A DNA stretch of 57,607 bases from Pseudoalteromonas sp. FUC4 (GTDB taxonomy: Bacteria > Pseudomonadota > Gammaproteobacteria > Enterobacterales > Alteromonadaceae). Positions 8,486-18,677 of this stretch are shown one piece after another. The position numbers and the translations under genes were made by a program. Position 1 is the stretch's first letter. Every line of letters begins with the position of its first letter. The stretch is taken from contig NZ_SEUI01000003.1 of the NCBI RefSeq assembly GCF_008370255.1, positions 217,576-275,182 on the forward strand, in the 5' to 3' direction. The notes beneath the pieces were generated by a model. It was given only the letters and a program-made list of their open reading frames with translations. It was not told the origin of the DNA and made no database searches.

Positions 8486-8776
8486 TTACTTAAAAGTAGC
8501 TAACAGCGTGAGTATTTGCTGTAACTTAATAACAGTTGTTTTAAGTTTTTCTTCATCAAAGCCATCGTTAGATAAGCTTTCAACGTCAGCGGCTACGTCA
8601 AGAACATACGGCTTAAAGCGTTTGGCTTCAAAGCTAAAACCAGCATCTTGTGCAAATAAGGCTTTAAATTTGCCATGGCCTTGTTGTTGTAATTCGTCTA
8701 ATTTTTTATCGGCATCAAGTGCCTGACGATAAACAATTTTTAAGTTAGTGTTGAGTTGTTCAATTATAGAATCCAT
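8486..8776 (-). CDS. Conserved-looking small helical protein of unknown function
   Basis: 96 aa, no signal peptide or membrane helix. Mostly predicted alpha-helix with heptad-like Leu and Gln (LDADKKLDELQQQGHG near 20-35; LKTTVIKLQQILTLLATFK at the end). The start codon has AGGAAAACC upstream, and the gene ends at a clear shared terminator, so expression is plausible. I do not recognise the family. It lies between a DUF3016 gene and the EF-P modification locus, which gives no strong functional clue. Confidence 0.65.
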   Translation of the reverse strand: MDSIIEQLNTNLKIVYRQALDADKKLDELQQQGHGKFKALFAQDAGFSFEAKRFKPYVLDVAADVESLSNDGFDEEKLKTTVIKLQQILTLLATFK

Positions 8777-8858
8777 GGTTTTCCTAAAGCTTTGTGCTGC
8801 ATGGCCGACATAATACGTGGATTACATTTAAAAGTCAGGTTGATTAAGGCTTATAATT

Positions 8859-9068
8859 ATGAATATATCAGGTGGAAATTTACCAGCTATGTCTGGTTCA
8901 GGCCAAGGCAGTGAGCTTTATAGCGCTGCTTTATCTAAAAAGCAGCAACTAGCTGATGGCGCAGCAGCGCTTGCACTTATTGAAGGTGCAGCACAATCGT
9001 CAAGTGCGCAAACGCCGGCTAAATCGGCAACTGCGACACTGGGTAATAACGTTAATATATACGTTTAA
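8859..9068 (+). CDS. Small Ala/Ser-rich hypothetical protein
   Basis: 69 aa, rich in Ala, Ser and Gln, with a Gly-rich start (MNISGGNLPAMSGSGQGSE) and the ending LGNNVNIYV. The ending and composition loosely recall YjfB-like putative motility proteins, but I cannot confirm this. There is a weak ribosome site (AAGG) ten bases upstream. The 3' end overlaps the convergent epmB gene by 4 bp. It is short and low in complexity, so it is less certain than its neighbours. Confidence 0.5.
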   Translation: MNISGGNLPAMSGSGQGSELYSAALSKKQQLADGAAALALIEGAAQSSSAQTPAKSATATLGNNVNIYV

Positions 9069-10084
9069 ATTAGCTTAAGGTCGATAGGTGTTTTACTTTT
9101 TTGACCACCTATTTCTCTCACTAATTTAGGCACTAAAAATCCGGGCAGGGCTTTTAATAGCTCTGCCATTATTTTTATTGCGTCTTCTTCGTTAATATCA
9201 AAGTGGCTGGCCCCTTCAACCTTATCTAGCAAATACAAATAATACGGCAGTACGTCTGCGTCAAATAACGCTTCGCTTAAATTTATTTGCGCATCGAGCG
9301 TATCGTTCACGTCTTTTAAAATTACAGCTTGGTTTAAAAGCGTTACGTTTGCTTGTTTAAGCTTTTGCATAGCGGCTTTAAAATCAGCGTCTATTTCGTT
9401 GGCGTGGTTTATGTGATTAATAAAAATAATTTTTAATGGTGATTTTGCTAATCGCTCACATAACTCATCGGTCACTCGTGCAGGAATAACAACAGGCAAA
9501 CGGCTATGAATCCGCATTCGCTTAATTTGTGGTAATTGCTCAAGCTCATCTAAAAACCAACTTATTGCATCGTCTTTGGCCATGAGCGGATCGCCACCAC
9601 TTAAAATCACCTCGTTTATATTGGCATCTGATTTTATGTAGCTTAGTGTTTCAAGCAGACTTTTTTTATTAAGTTGGTTTTCTTGATACGGAAAGTGCCT
9701 TCTAAAGCAGTAACGACAATTGACCGCGCAGCCGGTTTTAAACATCACTAAAACACGCGATTTATATTTATGTAAAAGCCCAGGTTGGGAGTTGTCTTGC
9801 TCAAGTAGGGGGTCTTTATTAAAACCTGACTTAATTAAAAATTCTTGATGGCGTGGCATGACTTGCAGTAAAAGAGGATCGTTTGGATCGCCCTTGCGTA
9901 TTTTTTTTATAAAAGGGATAGGCACGCGTACCGGAAATAAACTACGGGCTTTTAGGTCGTTTTCATGGACTTGGCTCGATAAACCGACCATTTCAAGCAA
10001 GGTTTTTGGGCAGGTAACTACATTTGCTAATTCTTTTTGCCAGTTTTTATGCAAATTTGCTTCATTTCTTTGTATCATTGGCAT
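9065..10084 (-). CDS. epmB: EF-P beta-lysylation protein EpmB (lysine 2,3-aminomutase family)
   Basis: 339 aa, KamA/YjeK family radical SAM enzyme. The [4Fe-4S] motif C119-x3-C123-x2-C126 is clear (KTGCAVNCRYCFRRHF). SGGDPL follows near 160, and PLP-type lysine aminomutase segments lie toward the C-terminus (KLVREIGGQKS). It converts (S)-alpha-lysine to (R)-beta-lysine, which EpmA then attaches to Lys34 of EF-P. It is divergent from efp with only 35 bp between starts, so the two probably share a control region. An in-frame ATG two codons downstream is an equally plausible start. Confidence 0.95.
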   Translation of the reverse strand: MPMIQRNEANLHKNWQKELANVVTCPKTLLEMVGLSSQVHENDLKARSLFPVRVPIPFIKKIRKGDPNDPLLLQVMPRHQEFLIKSGFNKDPLLEQDNSQPGLLHKYKSRVLVMFKTGCAVNCRYCFRRHFPYQENQLNKKSLLETLSYIKSDANINEVILSGGDPLMAKDDAISWFLDELEQLPQIKRMRIHSRLPVVIPARVTDELCERLAKSPLKIIFINHINHANEIDADFKAAMQKLKQANVTLLNQAVILKDVNDTLDAQINLSEALFDADVLPYYLYLLDKVEGASHFDINEEDAIKIMAELLKALPGFLVPKLVREIGGQKSKTPIDLKLI

Positions 10085-10119
10085 GTAGATTACTCGAAAA
10101 AATATAAATAGAGGAAACG

Positions 10120-10686
10120 ATGGCGAATTATAGCACCAACGAGTTCAAGGGCGGCCTAAAAATTATGATGGACGGCGAGCCTTGCAGTATCTTAGAAAAT
10201 GAAATGGTAAAACCTGGTAAAGGCCAGGCGTTCAACCGTGTGCGTATCCGTAAACTTATCTCTGGTAAGGTGCTTGAAAAAACCTTTAAATCGGGTGAAT
10301 CAGTTGAAGGTGCTGATGTAATGGATACAGATTTAGCGTATCTATACACAGACGGCGAATTTTGGCATTTCATGAACAACGAAACATTTGAGCAAATTGC
10401 TGCTGACGAAAAAGCACTAGGCGATGCAGTTAAATGGTTAGTTGAAAATGATTTATGTACAATTACATTATGGAACGGCAGCCCTATTGCTGTTACACCA
10501 CCTAACTTTGTTGAGCTTGAGATCACTGAAACAGATCCTGGCCTTAAAGGCGATACAGCGGGTACTGGTGGTAAACCAGCAACGCTTAGCACAGGCGCTG
10601 TGGTACGAGTTCCATTATTCGTACAAATTGGCGAAGTAATTAAAGTAGACACTCGTAGCGGTGAATACGTAGGCCGTGTTAAGTAA
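10120..10686 (+). CDS. efp: Elongation factor P
   Basis: 188 aa, the same as E. coli EF-P. The modified lysine is present: Lys34 in the loop VKPGKGQA. The three-barrel fold is intact, with the C-terminal S1-like OB domain ending [15 protein letters not shown]. The protein rescues ribosomes stalled at polyproline stretches. Its modifying enzymes flank it: epmB diverges upstream and epmA follows directly. That arrangement makes beta-lysylation, rather than rhamnosylation, the expected modification in this organism. Confidence 0.98.
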   Translation: MANYSTNEFKGGLKIMMDGEPCSILENEMVKPGKGQAFNRVRIRKLISGKVLEKTFKSGESVEGADVMDTDLAYLYTDGEFWHFMNNETFEQIAADEKALGDAVKWLVENDLCTITLWNGSPIAVTPPNFVELEITETDPGLKGDTAGTGGKPATLSTGAVVRVPLFVQIGEVIKVDTRSGEYVGRVK

Positions 10687-10706
10687 GCTTTAACATTGTT
10701 TATAAA

Positions 10707-10733
10707 ATCCCAGCTTAAGCTGGGATTTTTTTT
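10707..10733 (+). terminator. Intrinsic terminator between efp and epmA
   Basis: ATCCCAGCTT paired with AAGCTGGGAT, followed by a T8 tract. The epmA ribosome site (GGAG) begins right after the T tract, so epmA is probably expressed by read-through from efp or from a promoter I cannot see. Confidence 0.9.
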
Positions 10734-10742
10734 GGAGAAAAT

Positions 10743-11717
10743 ATGTCAGCAGATCTTTGGGCCCCAAGCGCAAGCATTGAAACACTAAAACAACGTGCAG
10801 CGATATTACGTAGTATTCGTGAGTTTTTTTATACGCGTAATGTAATGGAAGTAGAAACGCCGAGCTTAAGTGCTGCCAGTGTAACTGATGTGCACTTAGC
10901 CAGTTTTAATACTAAATTTGTAGGCCCAGGGCATGCTGGTGGGCTTCCTCTATTTTTACAAACATCTCCAGAGTTTGCAATGAAACGTTTGTTAGCAGCA
11001 GGCTCAGGCGCTATTTTTCAGCTTTGTAAAGCATTTAGGAACGAAGAAGCGGGTAGCCATCACAATCCTGAATTTACAATGCTCGAATGGTATCGCCCAG
11101 GCTTTGACGAATTTGCACTTATGGATGAAATGGACGAGCTAATGCAACTTGTTTTAGGTGTAGAGCCAGCAGAGCGATTGACTTACCAGCAAGCGTTTGA
11201 GCAAGTGTTAGCGCTTGACCCATTAACAGCTACGCTCGCGCAATTACAAGCACTTGCCAGCAAACACGGCTTTGCTGATATAGCCAAAAACGAAACAAAT
11301 AAAGACACCTTATTGCAGCTGTTATTTTGTATGAAAGTAGAGCCAACCATTGGGCAAACTAAACCGTGTTTTGTATATCACTTTCCGGCATCCCAAGCGG
11401 CACTTGCACAAATTTGTGAACACGATAAGCGAGTAGCAGGGCGCTTTGAGCTTTATTACAAAAATATGGAATTGGCTAACGGCTTTAACGAACTCACAAA
11501 TGCCAGCGAGCAAGCTAAACGTTTTAATGAAGATAACGCATATCGCGCTGAAAACGGTTTAAACCAAGTGCCAATGGATACGCGTTTAATTAAAGCGCTG
11601 GAGCATGGATTACCACAGTGCGCAGGGGTGGCTTTGGGGATTGATAGGTTGGTAATGCTCGCAACAAATAAAGAGAAAATTAAAGACGTAATCGCGTTTG
11701 ATGTGCAAAGAGCGTGA
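10743..11717 (+). CDS. epmA: EF-P lysyltransferase EpmA (GenX/PoxA, truncated LysRS paralogue)
   Basis: 324 aa (E. coli 325). It is a class II aminoacyl-tRNA synthetase catalytic core without the N-terminal anticodon-binding domain. Motif 2 is in [19 protein letters not shown] (near 100-118) and motif 3 in [12 protein letters not shown] (near 297-308). It activates (R)-beta-lysine and transfers it to Lys34 of EF-P. It has a strong ribosome site (TTTGGAGAAAAT) just past the efp terminator. Confidence 0.96.
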   Translation: MSADLWAPSASIETLKQRAAILRSIREFFYTRNVMEVETPSLSAASVTDVHLASFNTKFVGPGHAGGLPLFLQTSPEFAMKRLLAAGSGAIFQLCKAFRNEEAGSHHNPEFTMLEWYRPGFDEFALMDEMDELMQLVLGVEPAERLTYQQAFEQVLALDPLTATLAQLQALASKHGFADIAKNETNKDTLLQLLFCMKVEPTIGQTKPCFVYHFPASQAALAQICEHDKRVAGRFELYYKNMELANGFNELTNASEQAKRFNEDNAYRAENGLNQVPMDTRLIKALEHGLPQCAGVALGIDRLVMLATNKEKIKDVIAFDVQRA

Positions 11718-11748
11718 TGCTTGGCCTATAGGCTTAGGTAGCAAATTT

Positions 11749-11819
11749 GTAGATGCGAATTTATTTCGCGCTCATGTAATTTAACTTTATAAATAAGCGA
11801 GGTATAAAACCTCACTTAC
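11749..11819. repeat. Palindromic intergenic repeat, family 2, copy in reverse orientation
   Basis: On the minus strand this reads GTAAGTGAGGTTTTATACCTCGC..., ending ...AATTCGCATCTAC. It aligns end to end with 17362-17425. Two small hairpins are visible: GAGGT-n5-ACCTC and GCGAA-n4-TTCGC. It lies between epmA and its terminator. Confidence 0.8.
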
Positions 11820-11823
11820 AAAT

Positions 11824-11858
11824 AAAAACACCGCGTTTAATTTAAACGCGGTGTTTTT
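11824..11858. terminator. Strong bidirectional terminator between epmA and the TonB-dependent receptor
   Basis: AAAAACACCGCGTTTAA followed by its near-exact complement TTTAAACGCGGTGTTTTT. It has A and T tracts on both sides, as expected for convergent genes. Confidence 0.93.
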
Positions 11859-11899
11859 ATTGCTGCTGTAGCTTTTATTTGAAAGCCAACGGCTATGCT

Positions 11900-13999
11900 T
11901 TACAGATTAAGTGTAAACGTAACACCTGCTACGCGAGGCTCACCTAATTGTGTATAGGTATGCGTTGCGTAACCATCTTGCGGGTCATTACCAAACTCAA
12001 AGCCACGAGTAGGGACTGTTTCGTCAAACACATTACGAGCCCATGCGCGTACTGCCCACATGTCAGCTTCGTAGCCAAAGCTTAAATTAACTAAGTTGCT
12101 GCTTGGTGCTTGTGAGTTGTGGCTATCAGAAAAGTAGTAATCGTCCTTACCTTCAACACCAATCATGCCGTAAAGCTCACTTGTAAAGTTATAGCGAGCA
12201 GTAAAAGCATATTGATATTTAGGCGATTGTGCTTGCTCGCGACCGTCTTGATTTAAGCCAGACTGCGTTACAAAATCGTCTATTTCAGTGTTTAAGTAAC
12301 CAGCACTACCTGTTAAAAATAGATTATCAGTTAGTTGGTAACTACCCTCAATTTCAAGTCCGTAGTTGCTACCAGAACTTGCGTTATCAACATAACCGGT
12401 AAATTGCTGGCCTTCTACTTGCCATGCTTTTAACTGAATATCGTCGCGGTGCATGTAAAATGCAGCTAAGCGAAGTGTAAATTTGTCATCAAGTGATGAA
12501 CCTTTAACACCAAATTCACCGCTCCATAAATATTCAGGGTCGAAACTGGTATGCTGCTGGAAAAAATCAGCGCTTAGGTTTAAGCCTTCATCTTTCGCTT
12601 TAGCCAGTGCTTCTGAGTTAATACCGCCGGCTTTATAACCACGAGTGATACTCGCATAGATCATCGTACGATCAATTACTTGATACTCAAGTGCAACTTT
12701 ACCGCCAACCATTACGTCGTCAGTGTCTTGTATAAAGCCATTACTATCGGTGTAGTCACCTTGGTATTGCTCTACACGTAAACCTGTAATTAATGTTGTT
12801 TTAGGGCCAATTGGAGTCGCTACTTGTCCGTATACTGCAACGTTACTCGTTTCGTAAGTTGAAGAGAATGGGCTTGCTAACCACGTGTATTGGCGCTCTA
12901 AATCAACGTCACGGTTTTGGTAATAAATACCCGCAACCCAGTTACCTGTTTTAGAATTAAATTGTAAATCTACAGATTGGTCGTCGCGATCGCGGCTATA
13001 AAGATCGGTTGAACTGTATCCATCAGGATGTAAGCCTGCAGCACATAGCTGTGGCTCGCTCGGATCGTTACAAACCCAGTCTTCATCAAAACTATAAAGC
13101 AGCTCGGTATCAATAGCCGATAGATTTAGGTTGACATCAAATAAATCAAAACCCGTGTAAGTATTATTAATACCTATAGCGTAGCTTTCTTGATTATCTT
13201 GCCCTGGCTCATCGGCAACACTATTGCGGCTGTTATCAAGCGTAAACGCATCGTAGCCGTTGTCTATGTCAATATAGTGAAGGTTTAGCTCAGTATTTAA
13301 ATGCTCTGTAAGCTGGCTGTTTATTTTAAAACGCGCTACTTGTTCGTCTTGATTTTGTGTTTCGTCATTTAAGTACAGGTTATCTACGTAGCCGTCTGAC
13401 TTTCTGCGAAAGTAGCTAACGCGTGCGCTACTTTCATCTGTTAAGCCTGTGCTTGCTGCAATGCCTGCTTCGCGGGTGTTGTATGTGCCAGCACCTACTT
13501 GTAATTTTAAGCTTGGATCGCTTGTGGCTTTAGCTGAACCCATTTGGATCATACCGGCCATACCGTCTGCGCCAAAGCGTGTACCTTGTGGACCACGGTA
13601 AATTTCTACTTGGTCTATATCAAATAATAATGAACTGCCACCAAGGCCAGAATAGTTAATACCATCAATAACTAAGCCTACAGATGGATTAATAGGGTCT
13701 ACAAATTGTGAACGAAGTCCCACGCCACGAATTTGAATATAACGACCGCGCGACGCACCAGATGCAAAATTTACATTGGCGGTACTGCCTAACATTTCGT
13801 CTAAGTAACTTGCACCACGTTGATTAATTTCATCTTCGCTAAATAAGCTCGCACTCGCGCTTAAAGTTTGAATGCTTTCGCGCTGAAAATCGCCGGTTAC
13901 AACAATTCTTTCTAGGTCGCTATCATCAGCGTTAGCTGCAATTGGTGCACCAAGCAGCGGTAAAAGTGCGGCAGTAATTAAAGACAAACGTAAGTTCAT
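11900..13999 (-). CDS. TonB-dependent outer-membrane receptor, substrate unknown
   Basis: 699 aa from the ATG at 13997-13999, which begins a good signal peptide (MNLRLSLITAALLPLLGAPIAANA); an ATG six codons earlier is possible. TonB-box-like ERIVVTG follows the cleavage site. The plug (about 45-165) carries RGRYIQIRGVGLRSQFVDP and the conserved VEIYRGPQGTRFGADGMAG. The barrel ends GVTFTLNL. The plug most resembles the broad receptor class that covers siderophore, vitamin and carbohydrate uptake in Alteromonadales. No linked transporter or enzyme identifies the ligand, and I see no Fur-like site upstream. Confidence 0.88.
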   Translation of the reverse strand: MNLRLSLITAALLPLLGAPIAANADDSDLERIVVTGDFQRESIQTLSASASLFSEDEINQRGASYLDEMLGSTANVNFASGASRGRYIQIRGVGLRSQFVDPINPSVGLVIDGINYSGLGGSSLLFDIDQVEIYRGPQGTRFGADGMAGMIQMGSAKATSDPSLKLQVGAGTYNTREAGIAASTGLTDESSARVSYFRRKSDGYVDNLYLNDETQNQDEQVARFKINSQLTEHLNTELNLHYIDIDNGYDAFTLDNSRNSVADEPGQDNQESYAIGINNTYTGFDLFDVNLNLSAIDTELLYSFDEDWVCNDPSEPQLCAAGLHPDGYSSTDLYSRDRDDQSVDLQFNSKTGNWVAGIYYQNRDVDLERQYTWLASPFSSTYETSNVAVYGQVATPIGPKTTLITGLRVEQYQGDYTDSNGFIQDTDDVMVGGKVALEYQVIDRTMIYASITRGYKAGGINSEALAKAKDEGLNLSADFFQQHTSFDPEYLWSGEFGVKGSSLDDKFTLRLAAFYMHRDDIQLKAWQVEGQQFTGYVDNASSGSNYGLEIEGSYQLTDNLFLTGSAGYLNTEIDDFVTQSGLNQDGREQAQSPKYQYAFTARYNFTSELYGMIGVEGKDDYYFSDSHNSQAPSSNLVNLSFGYEADMWAVRAWARNVFDETVPTRGFEFGNDPQDGYATHTYTQLGEPRVAGVTFTLNL

Positions 14000-14101
14000 T
14001 GGGTTACTTAACTCCATTTTAGGGACTCGTATGGTAGCAATTATTTAAACACATGTGCTATAAACGCGGCAATTATACGTTAAATAATCAGGATTACTAA
14101 T

Positions 14102-14500
14102 ATGACCTTTAAAGTTGACTTCAAGGTACGTGATTACGAATGTGACTTACAAGGTATTGTAAACAACAGCGTCTATTTTAATTATTTAGAGCATGCTCGA
14201 CATGAATTTTTGTACGCACACGGTATTGATTTTGCTCAATTAGCAAAAGATAAAATTAACCTAGTCGTGATGCGTAGCGAAATGGACTATAAACATTCAC
14301 TACTACCAGGTGATGAATTTTATGTAGCTGTAGAGCCGCAGCGTATCAGTCGTTTAAAATTTGCCTTTAAGCAAACAGTTATACGTAAAAGCGATGAAAA
14401 AGTAATGCTCAATGCGCTGGTTATAGGGACGTCTGTTAATGAAAAAGGTAGGCCATTTTTACCAGAGCAGATAGATAACGTATTCAAAACTACAACTTAG
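14102..14500 (+). CDS. Hotdog-fold acyl-CoA thioesterase (YbgC/4HBT family)
   Basis: 132 aa single hotdog domain. The 4HBT signature is present at the N-terminus: VRDYECDLQGIVNNSVYFNY with the catalytic Asp, then LEHARHEFL. The length is standard. Substrate is not predictable. It starts about 100 bp from the divergent receptor gene and stands alone. Family confident, physiological role open. Confidence 0.85.
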   Translation: MTFKVDFKVRDYECDLQGIVNNSVYFNYLEHARHEFLYAHGIDFAQLAKDKINLVVMRSEMDYKHSLLPGDEFYVAVEPQRISRLKFAFKQTVIRKSDEKVMLNALVIGTSVNEKGRPFLPEQIDNVFKTTT

Positions 14501-14626
14501 TACTTAATCGGACAACTTTTAAACTATCATAGAACAAAAATTTACATTTAAAACATGCATTTTTAACGGATAAAGGGCATAAATATTGTTACTATTACAT
14601 TAATTAGACAATTAGTTAGTAGTAGC

Positions 14627-15025
14627 ATGAAATTAGCAGCAATACCGATGCTTATAGTCGGTTTATGTGTTGGTTGCGCATCAACAGGGACGGTTACCAG
14701 TGAGCAGCTTAAATACACCCAATGGCAATTATCACGTGTTGATGGTTTAGCAATTCCACCTTCGTTTAATGCATCAATGAGCTTTATTGAAGCGCTGCAA
14801 GTAAACGGTTTTGCTGGCTGTAACAAATTTTTTGGTGAGGGCTCGCTTGAAGAAAGTAACCTTACTGTAAGTAAATTAGGAATGACGCGCAAGTCGTGTG
14901 GCGAAGAGCTTGATGAGTTTGAGCAGCAGTTATTACAAGCCTTAAAGCAAGGTGCAGAACTTAAAATGCAAGACCAGCAATTAGTCATGCAAGGCGAGCA
15001 AACATTTGTGTTTATCCCTAAATAA
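14627..15025 (+). CDS. META-domain (HslJ-like) lipoprotein
   Basis: 132 aa. The N-terminal MKLAAIPMLIVGLCVGCAST is a lipoprotein-type signal with Cys at about residue 17; the -3 residue is Cys, so the lipobox is non-ideal. A META/HslJ domain follows: TQWQLSRVDG near 30, GFAGCNKFFGEG near 65, and MTRKSCGEELDEFEQQLLQAL near 90. Related proteins are envelope stress or heat-shock linked, but the function is not defined. The ribosome site is weak. Confidence 0.8.
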   Translation: MKLAAIPMLIVGLCVGCASTGTVTSEQLKYTQWQLSRVDGLAIPPSFNASMSFIEALQVNGFAGCNKFFGEGSLEESNLTVSKLGMTRKSCGEELDEFEQQLLQALKQGAELKMQDQQLVMQGEQTFVFIPK

Positions 15026-15045
15026 TTTTAAGTTTTTGAAAAACA

Positions 15046-15065
15046 GCCCCTTGCGGGCAGTTTTT
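15046..15065 (+). terminator. Short hairpin with T tract after the META gene
   Basis: GCCC-n5-GGGC, then AG and TTTTT, 20 bp after the stop codon. The stem is short, so confidence is moderate. Confidence 0.5.
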
Positions 15066-15137
15066 AACTGACGTACACTCAGCGCAGATTTGTTGAATAA
15101 TATCTTCGAATCGACGAACAAAATTTATATATCAATA

Positions 15138-15236
15138 CTTGTCGGAGTGCCAAAGCTAAGTAATTAGTTTTTGGCTGAGATCGCGAAAGCGGGATCCGTG
15201 AACCTGATCAGGCTAATACCTGCGTAGGGAACAAGC
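15138..15236 (+). ncRNA. TPP riboswitch aptamer (THI element)
   Basis: All conserved TPP-aptamer blocks are present in order: P1 5' strand CTTGT (15138-15142) and GGAGTGCC, then GGCTGAGATCGCG, GGGATCCGTG, ACCTGATCAGGCTAATACC, TGCGTAGGGAA, and the P1 3' strand ACAAG (15231-15235). CTTGT and ACAAG pair exactly. It lies about 150 nt upstream of thiC and controls the thi operon by thiamine pyrophosphate. Confidence 0.97.
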
Positions 15237-15247
15237 TGCCTAAAATA

Positions 15248-15269
15248 GGACGCTTGTGCGTCTTTTTTT
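15248..15269 (+). terminator. Riboswitch-controlled intrinsic terminator upstream of thiC
   Basis: GACGC-TTGT-GCGTC followed by T7. GCTTGT (15252-15257), spanning the 5' arm and loop, is exactly complementary to ACAAGC (15231-15236), the 3' strand of aptamer P1. TPP binding would hold ACAAG in P1 and let the terminator fold; without TPP the ACAAGC-GCTTGT pairing would prevent it. This supports transcriptional attenuation. Confidence 0.85.
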
Positions 15270-15374
15270 ATGCGCACAATAAAGTGATTTTGTTTTTTTA
15301 GGCTGCAAAGTAGCATGTACGCTACTTTACGATCTTTCTCTATTCCTCGGAATATCTGACAAGACAACCCTTAA

Positions 15375-17342
<1,968 letters not shown>

Positions 17343-17361
17343 CAAGAATTTAGATGCAGAT

Positions 17362-17425
17362 GTAGGTGAGGTTTTATACCTCGCTTCTTTAAATATTGAA
17401 GAAGTGCGAGTGAATTTGCACCTAC
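17362..17425. repeat. Palindromic intergenic repeat, family 2, inside the thi operon
   Basis: It starts GTAGGTGAGGTTTTATACC and ends GTGAATTTGCACCTAC, so its ends are inverted repeats (GTAGGTG...CACCTAC), and a GAGGT-n5-ACCTC hairpin lies inside. It matches 11749-11819 in reverse orientation. It occupies nearly the whole 106-bp thiC-thiO gap. Confidence 0.8.
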
Positions 17426-17448
17426 TAATAACTGCTTTTGGAGGTTTT

Positions 17449-18459
17449 ATGTTTTATAACATTGCTGTGGTGGGGTTTGGTTTAGCAGGGCGCTTAGCTG
17501 CCCTTGAGCTAAGTAAGTTGCATCATGTAACTGTGTTTGAAGCAGACGACGAGCATACACAAAATAGCGCCGGTAAAGTGGCAGCAGCTATGCTGGCTCC
17601 ACTTGCAGAGTCGGTGTTATGCGAGGCTGATTTAGCTTTAATGGGGCTTGACTCAATGAAGCGCTGGCCAGAAATAGTGAGCGAACTTGAGGGGGATGTG
17701 TTTTTTCAGCAGCAAGGCACATTGGTCGTTGCGCATCAGCAAGATAAAGGCGATCTACAAAGCTTTACCCAGAGGATAAAGCCCATAGCAGGGCACAGCG
17801 CTCAGGCATTGAATGCTCAGCAAATAGCGCAGTTAGAGCCCGAGCTTGCTAATCGGTTTAACCAAGGTCTACTTTTACCCTGTGAGGGGCAAATAGATAA
17901 CCAAGCCTTTTATAAAGCAAGTTTTACCATGCTCAATAAGCGCAAAGTTAAATTTGTGTTTAATCAGCGCGTAACCATTAAAAACGGTGAAATAAACAAT
18001 CGACCTTTCGATTACATTATTGATTGCCGTGGGCTTGGCGCTAAAACAGCTCAAAGTGATAAACCGCTCAGAGGTGTGCGCGGCGAAGTAGCAAGGCTAT
18101 ATGCACCAGAGGTAAATTTAATCAGGCCAGTGCGTTTAATGCACCCGCGTTACCCAATTTATATAGCGCCTAAACCTAATCATGAATACGTAATTGGTGC
18201 GACCGAAATAGAATCGCAAGACATCGGCGCAGCAACCGTACGCTCAACCCTTGAGTTACTTTCAGCGGCTTATACCGTACACAGCGGATTTGCCGAAGCA
18301 CGGCTTCTTAATATTCAAACCGGATTACGGCCCGCATTTAGCGACAACCGCCCAGAAGTAACACAAGTAGGTAATGTAATTAGCATTAACGGATTGTATC
18401 GACATGGTTATATGTTGGCGCCGGCATTAGTGGCGCAAGCAGTTTCGCAAATACAGTAA
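17449..18459 (+). CDS. thiO: Glycine oxidase ThiO (FAD-dependent)
   Basis: 336 aa from the ATG at 17449 with GGAGG upstream. A longer reading frame runs back through the repeat element and the thiC end, but that extension matches no ThiO. It has an N-terminal FAD Rossmann motif VVGFGLAGRLAALEL, a DAAO-type C-terminal GLYRHGYMLAPA, and TGLRPAFSDNRP. It oxidises glycine with O2 to dehydroglycine for ThiG. Its presence instead of ThiH indicates the aerobic thiazole route. Confidence 0.93.
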   Translation: MFYNIAVVGFGLAGRLAALELSKLHHVTVFEADDEHTQNSAGKVAAAMLAPLAESVLCEADLALMGLDSMKRWPEIVSELEGDVFFQQQGTLVVAHQQDKGDLQSFTQRIKPIAGHSAQALNAQQIAQLEPELANRFNQGLLLPCEGQIDNQAFYKASFTMLNKRKVKFVFNQRVTIKNGEINNRPFDYIIDCRGLGAKTAQSDKPLRGVRGEVARLYAPEVNLIRPVRLMHPRYPIYIAPKPNHEYVIGATEIESQDIGAATVRSTLELLSAAYTVHSGFAEARLLNIQTGLRPAFSDNRPEVTQVGNVISINGLYRHGYMLAPALVAQAVSQIQ

Positions 18460-18477
18460 GAATAGAGTGAGAATAAA

Positions 18478-18672
18478 ATGAACATTACAATTAATGGCGA
18501 GCTACTTAATGTTAATAGCAAAGCACTCGTTGAGGTACTTCAACGTTTTGGCGCAGTTGCGCCTTTTGCTGTGGCTGTTAATAGTGAATTTATTCCACAA
18601 AGTCAGCACGGTAACTATGTACTTAATGAGGGCGACAGTGTTGAGTTGCTGTCACCTATTCAAGGCGGATAA
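18478..18672 (+). CDS. thiS: Sulfur carrier protein ThiS
   Basis: 64 aa beta-grasp protein ending in the diagnostic SPIQGG, whose terminal glycine is adenylylated by ThiF and then thiocarboxylated. It sits 18 bp after thiO and 5 bp before thiG, in normal thiazole-operon order. ATG 18478. Confidence 0.95.
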   Translation: MNITINGELLNVNSKALVEVLQRFGAVAPFAVAVNSEFIPQSQHGNYVLNEGDSVELLSPIQGG

Positions 18673-18677
18673 AGCTT

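Noticed and set aside
10128..10652. 174-aa open frame antisense to efp
   Set aside because: It mirrors a highly conserved gene and has Ser/Thr/Pro-rich composition typical of antisense frames; no ribosome site or promoter.
14563..14988. 141-aa open frame antisense to the META lipoprotein
   Set aside because: A low-complexity Cys/Ser-rich shadow of a gene with a signal peptide and a clear domain.
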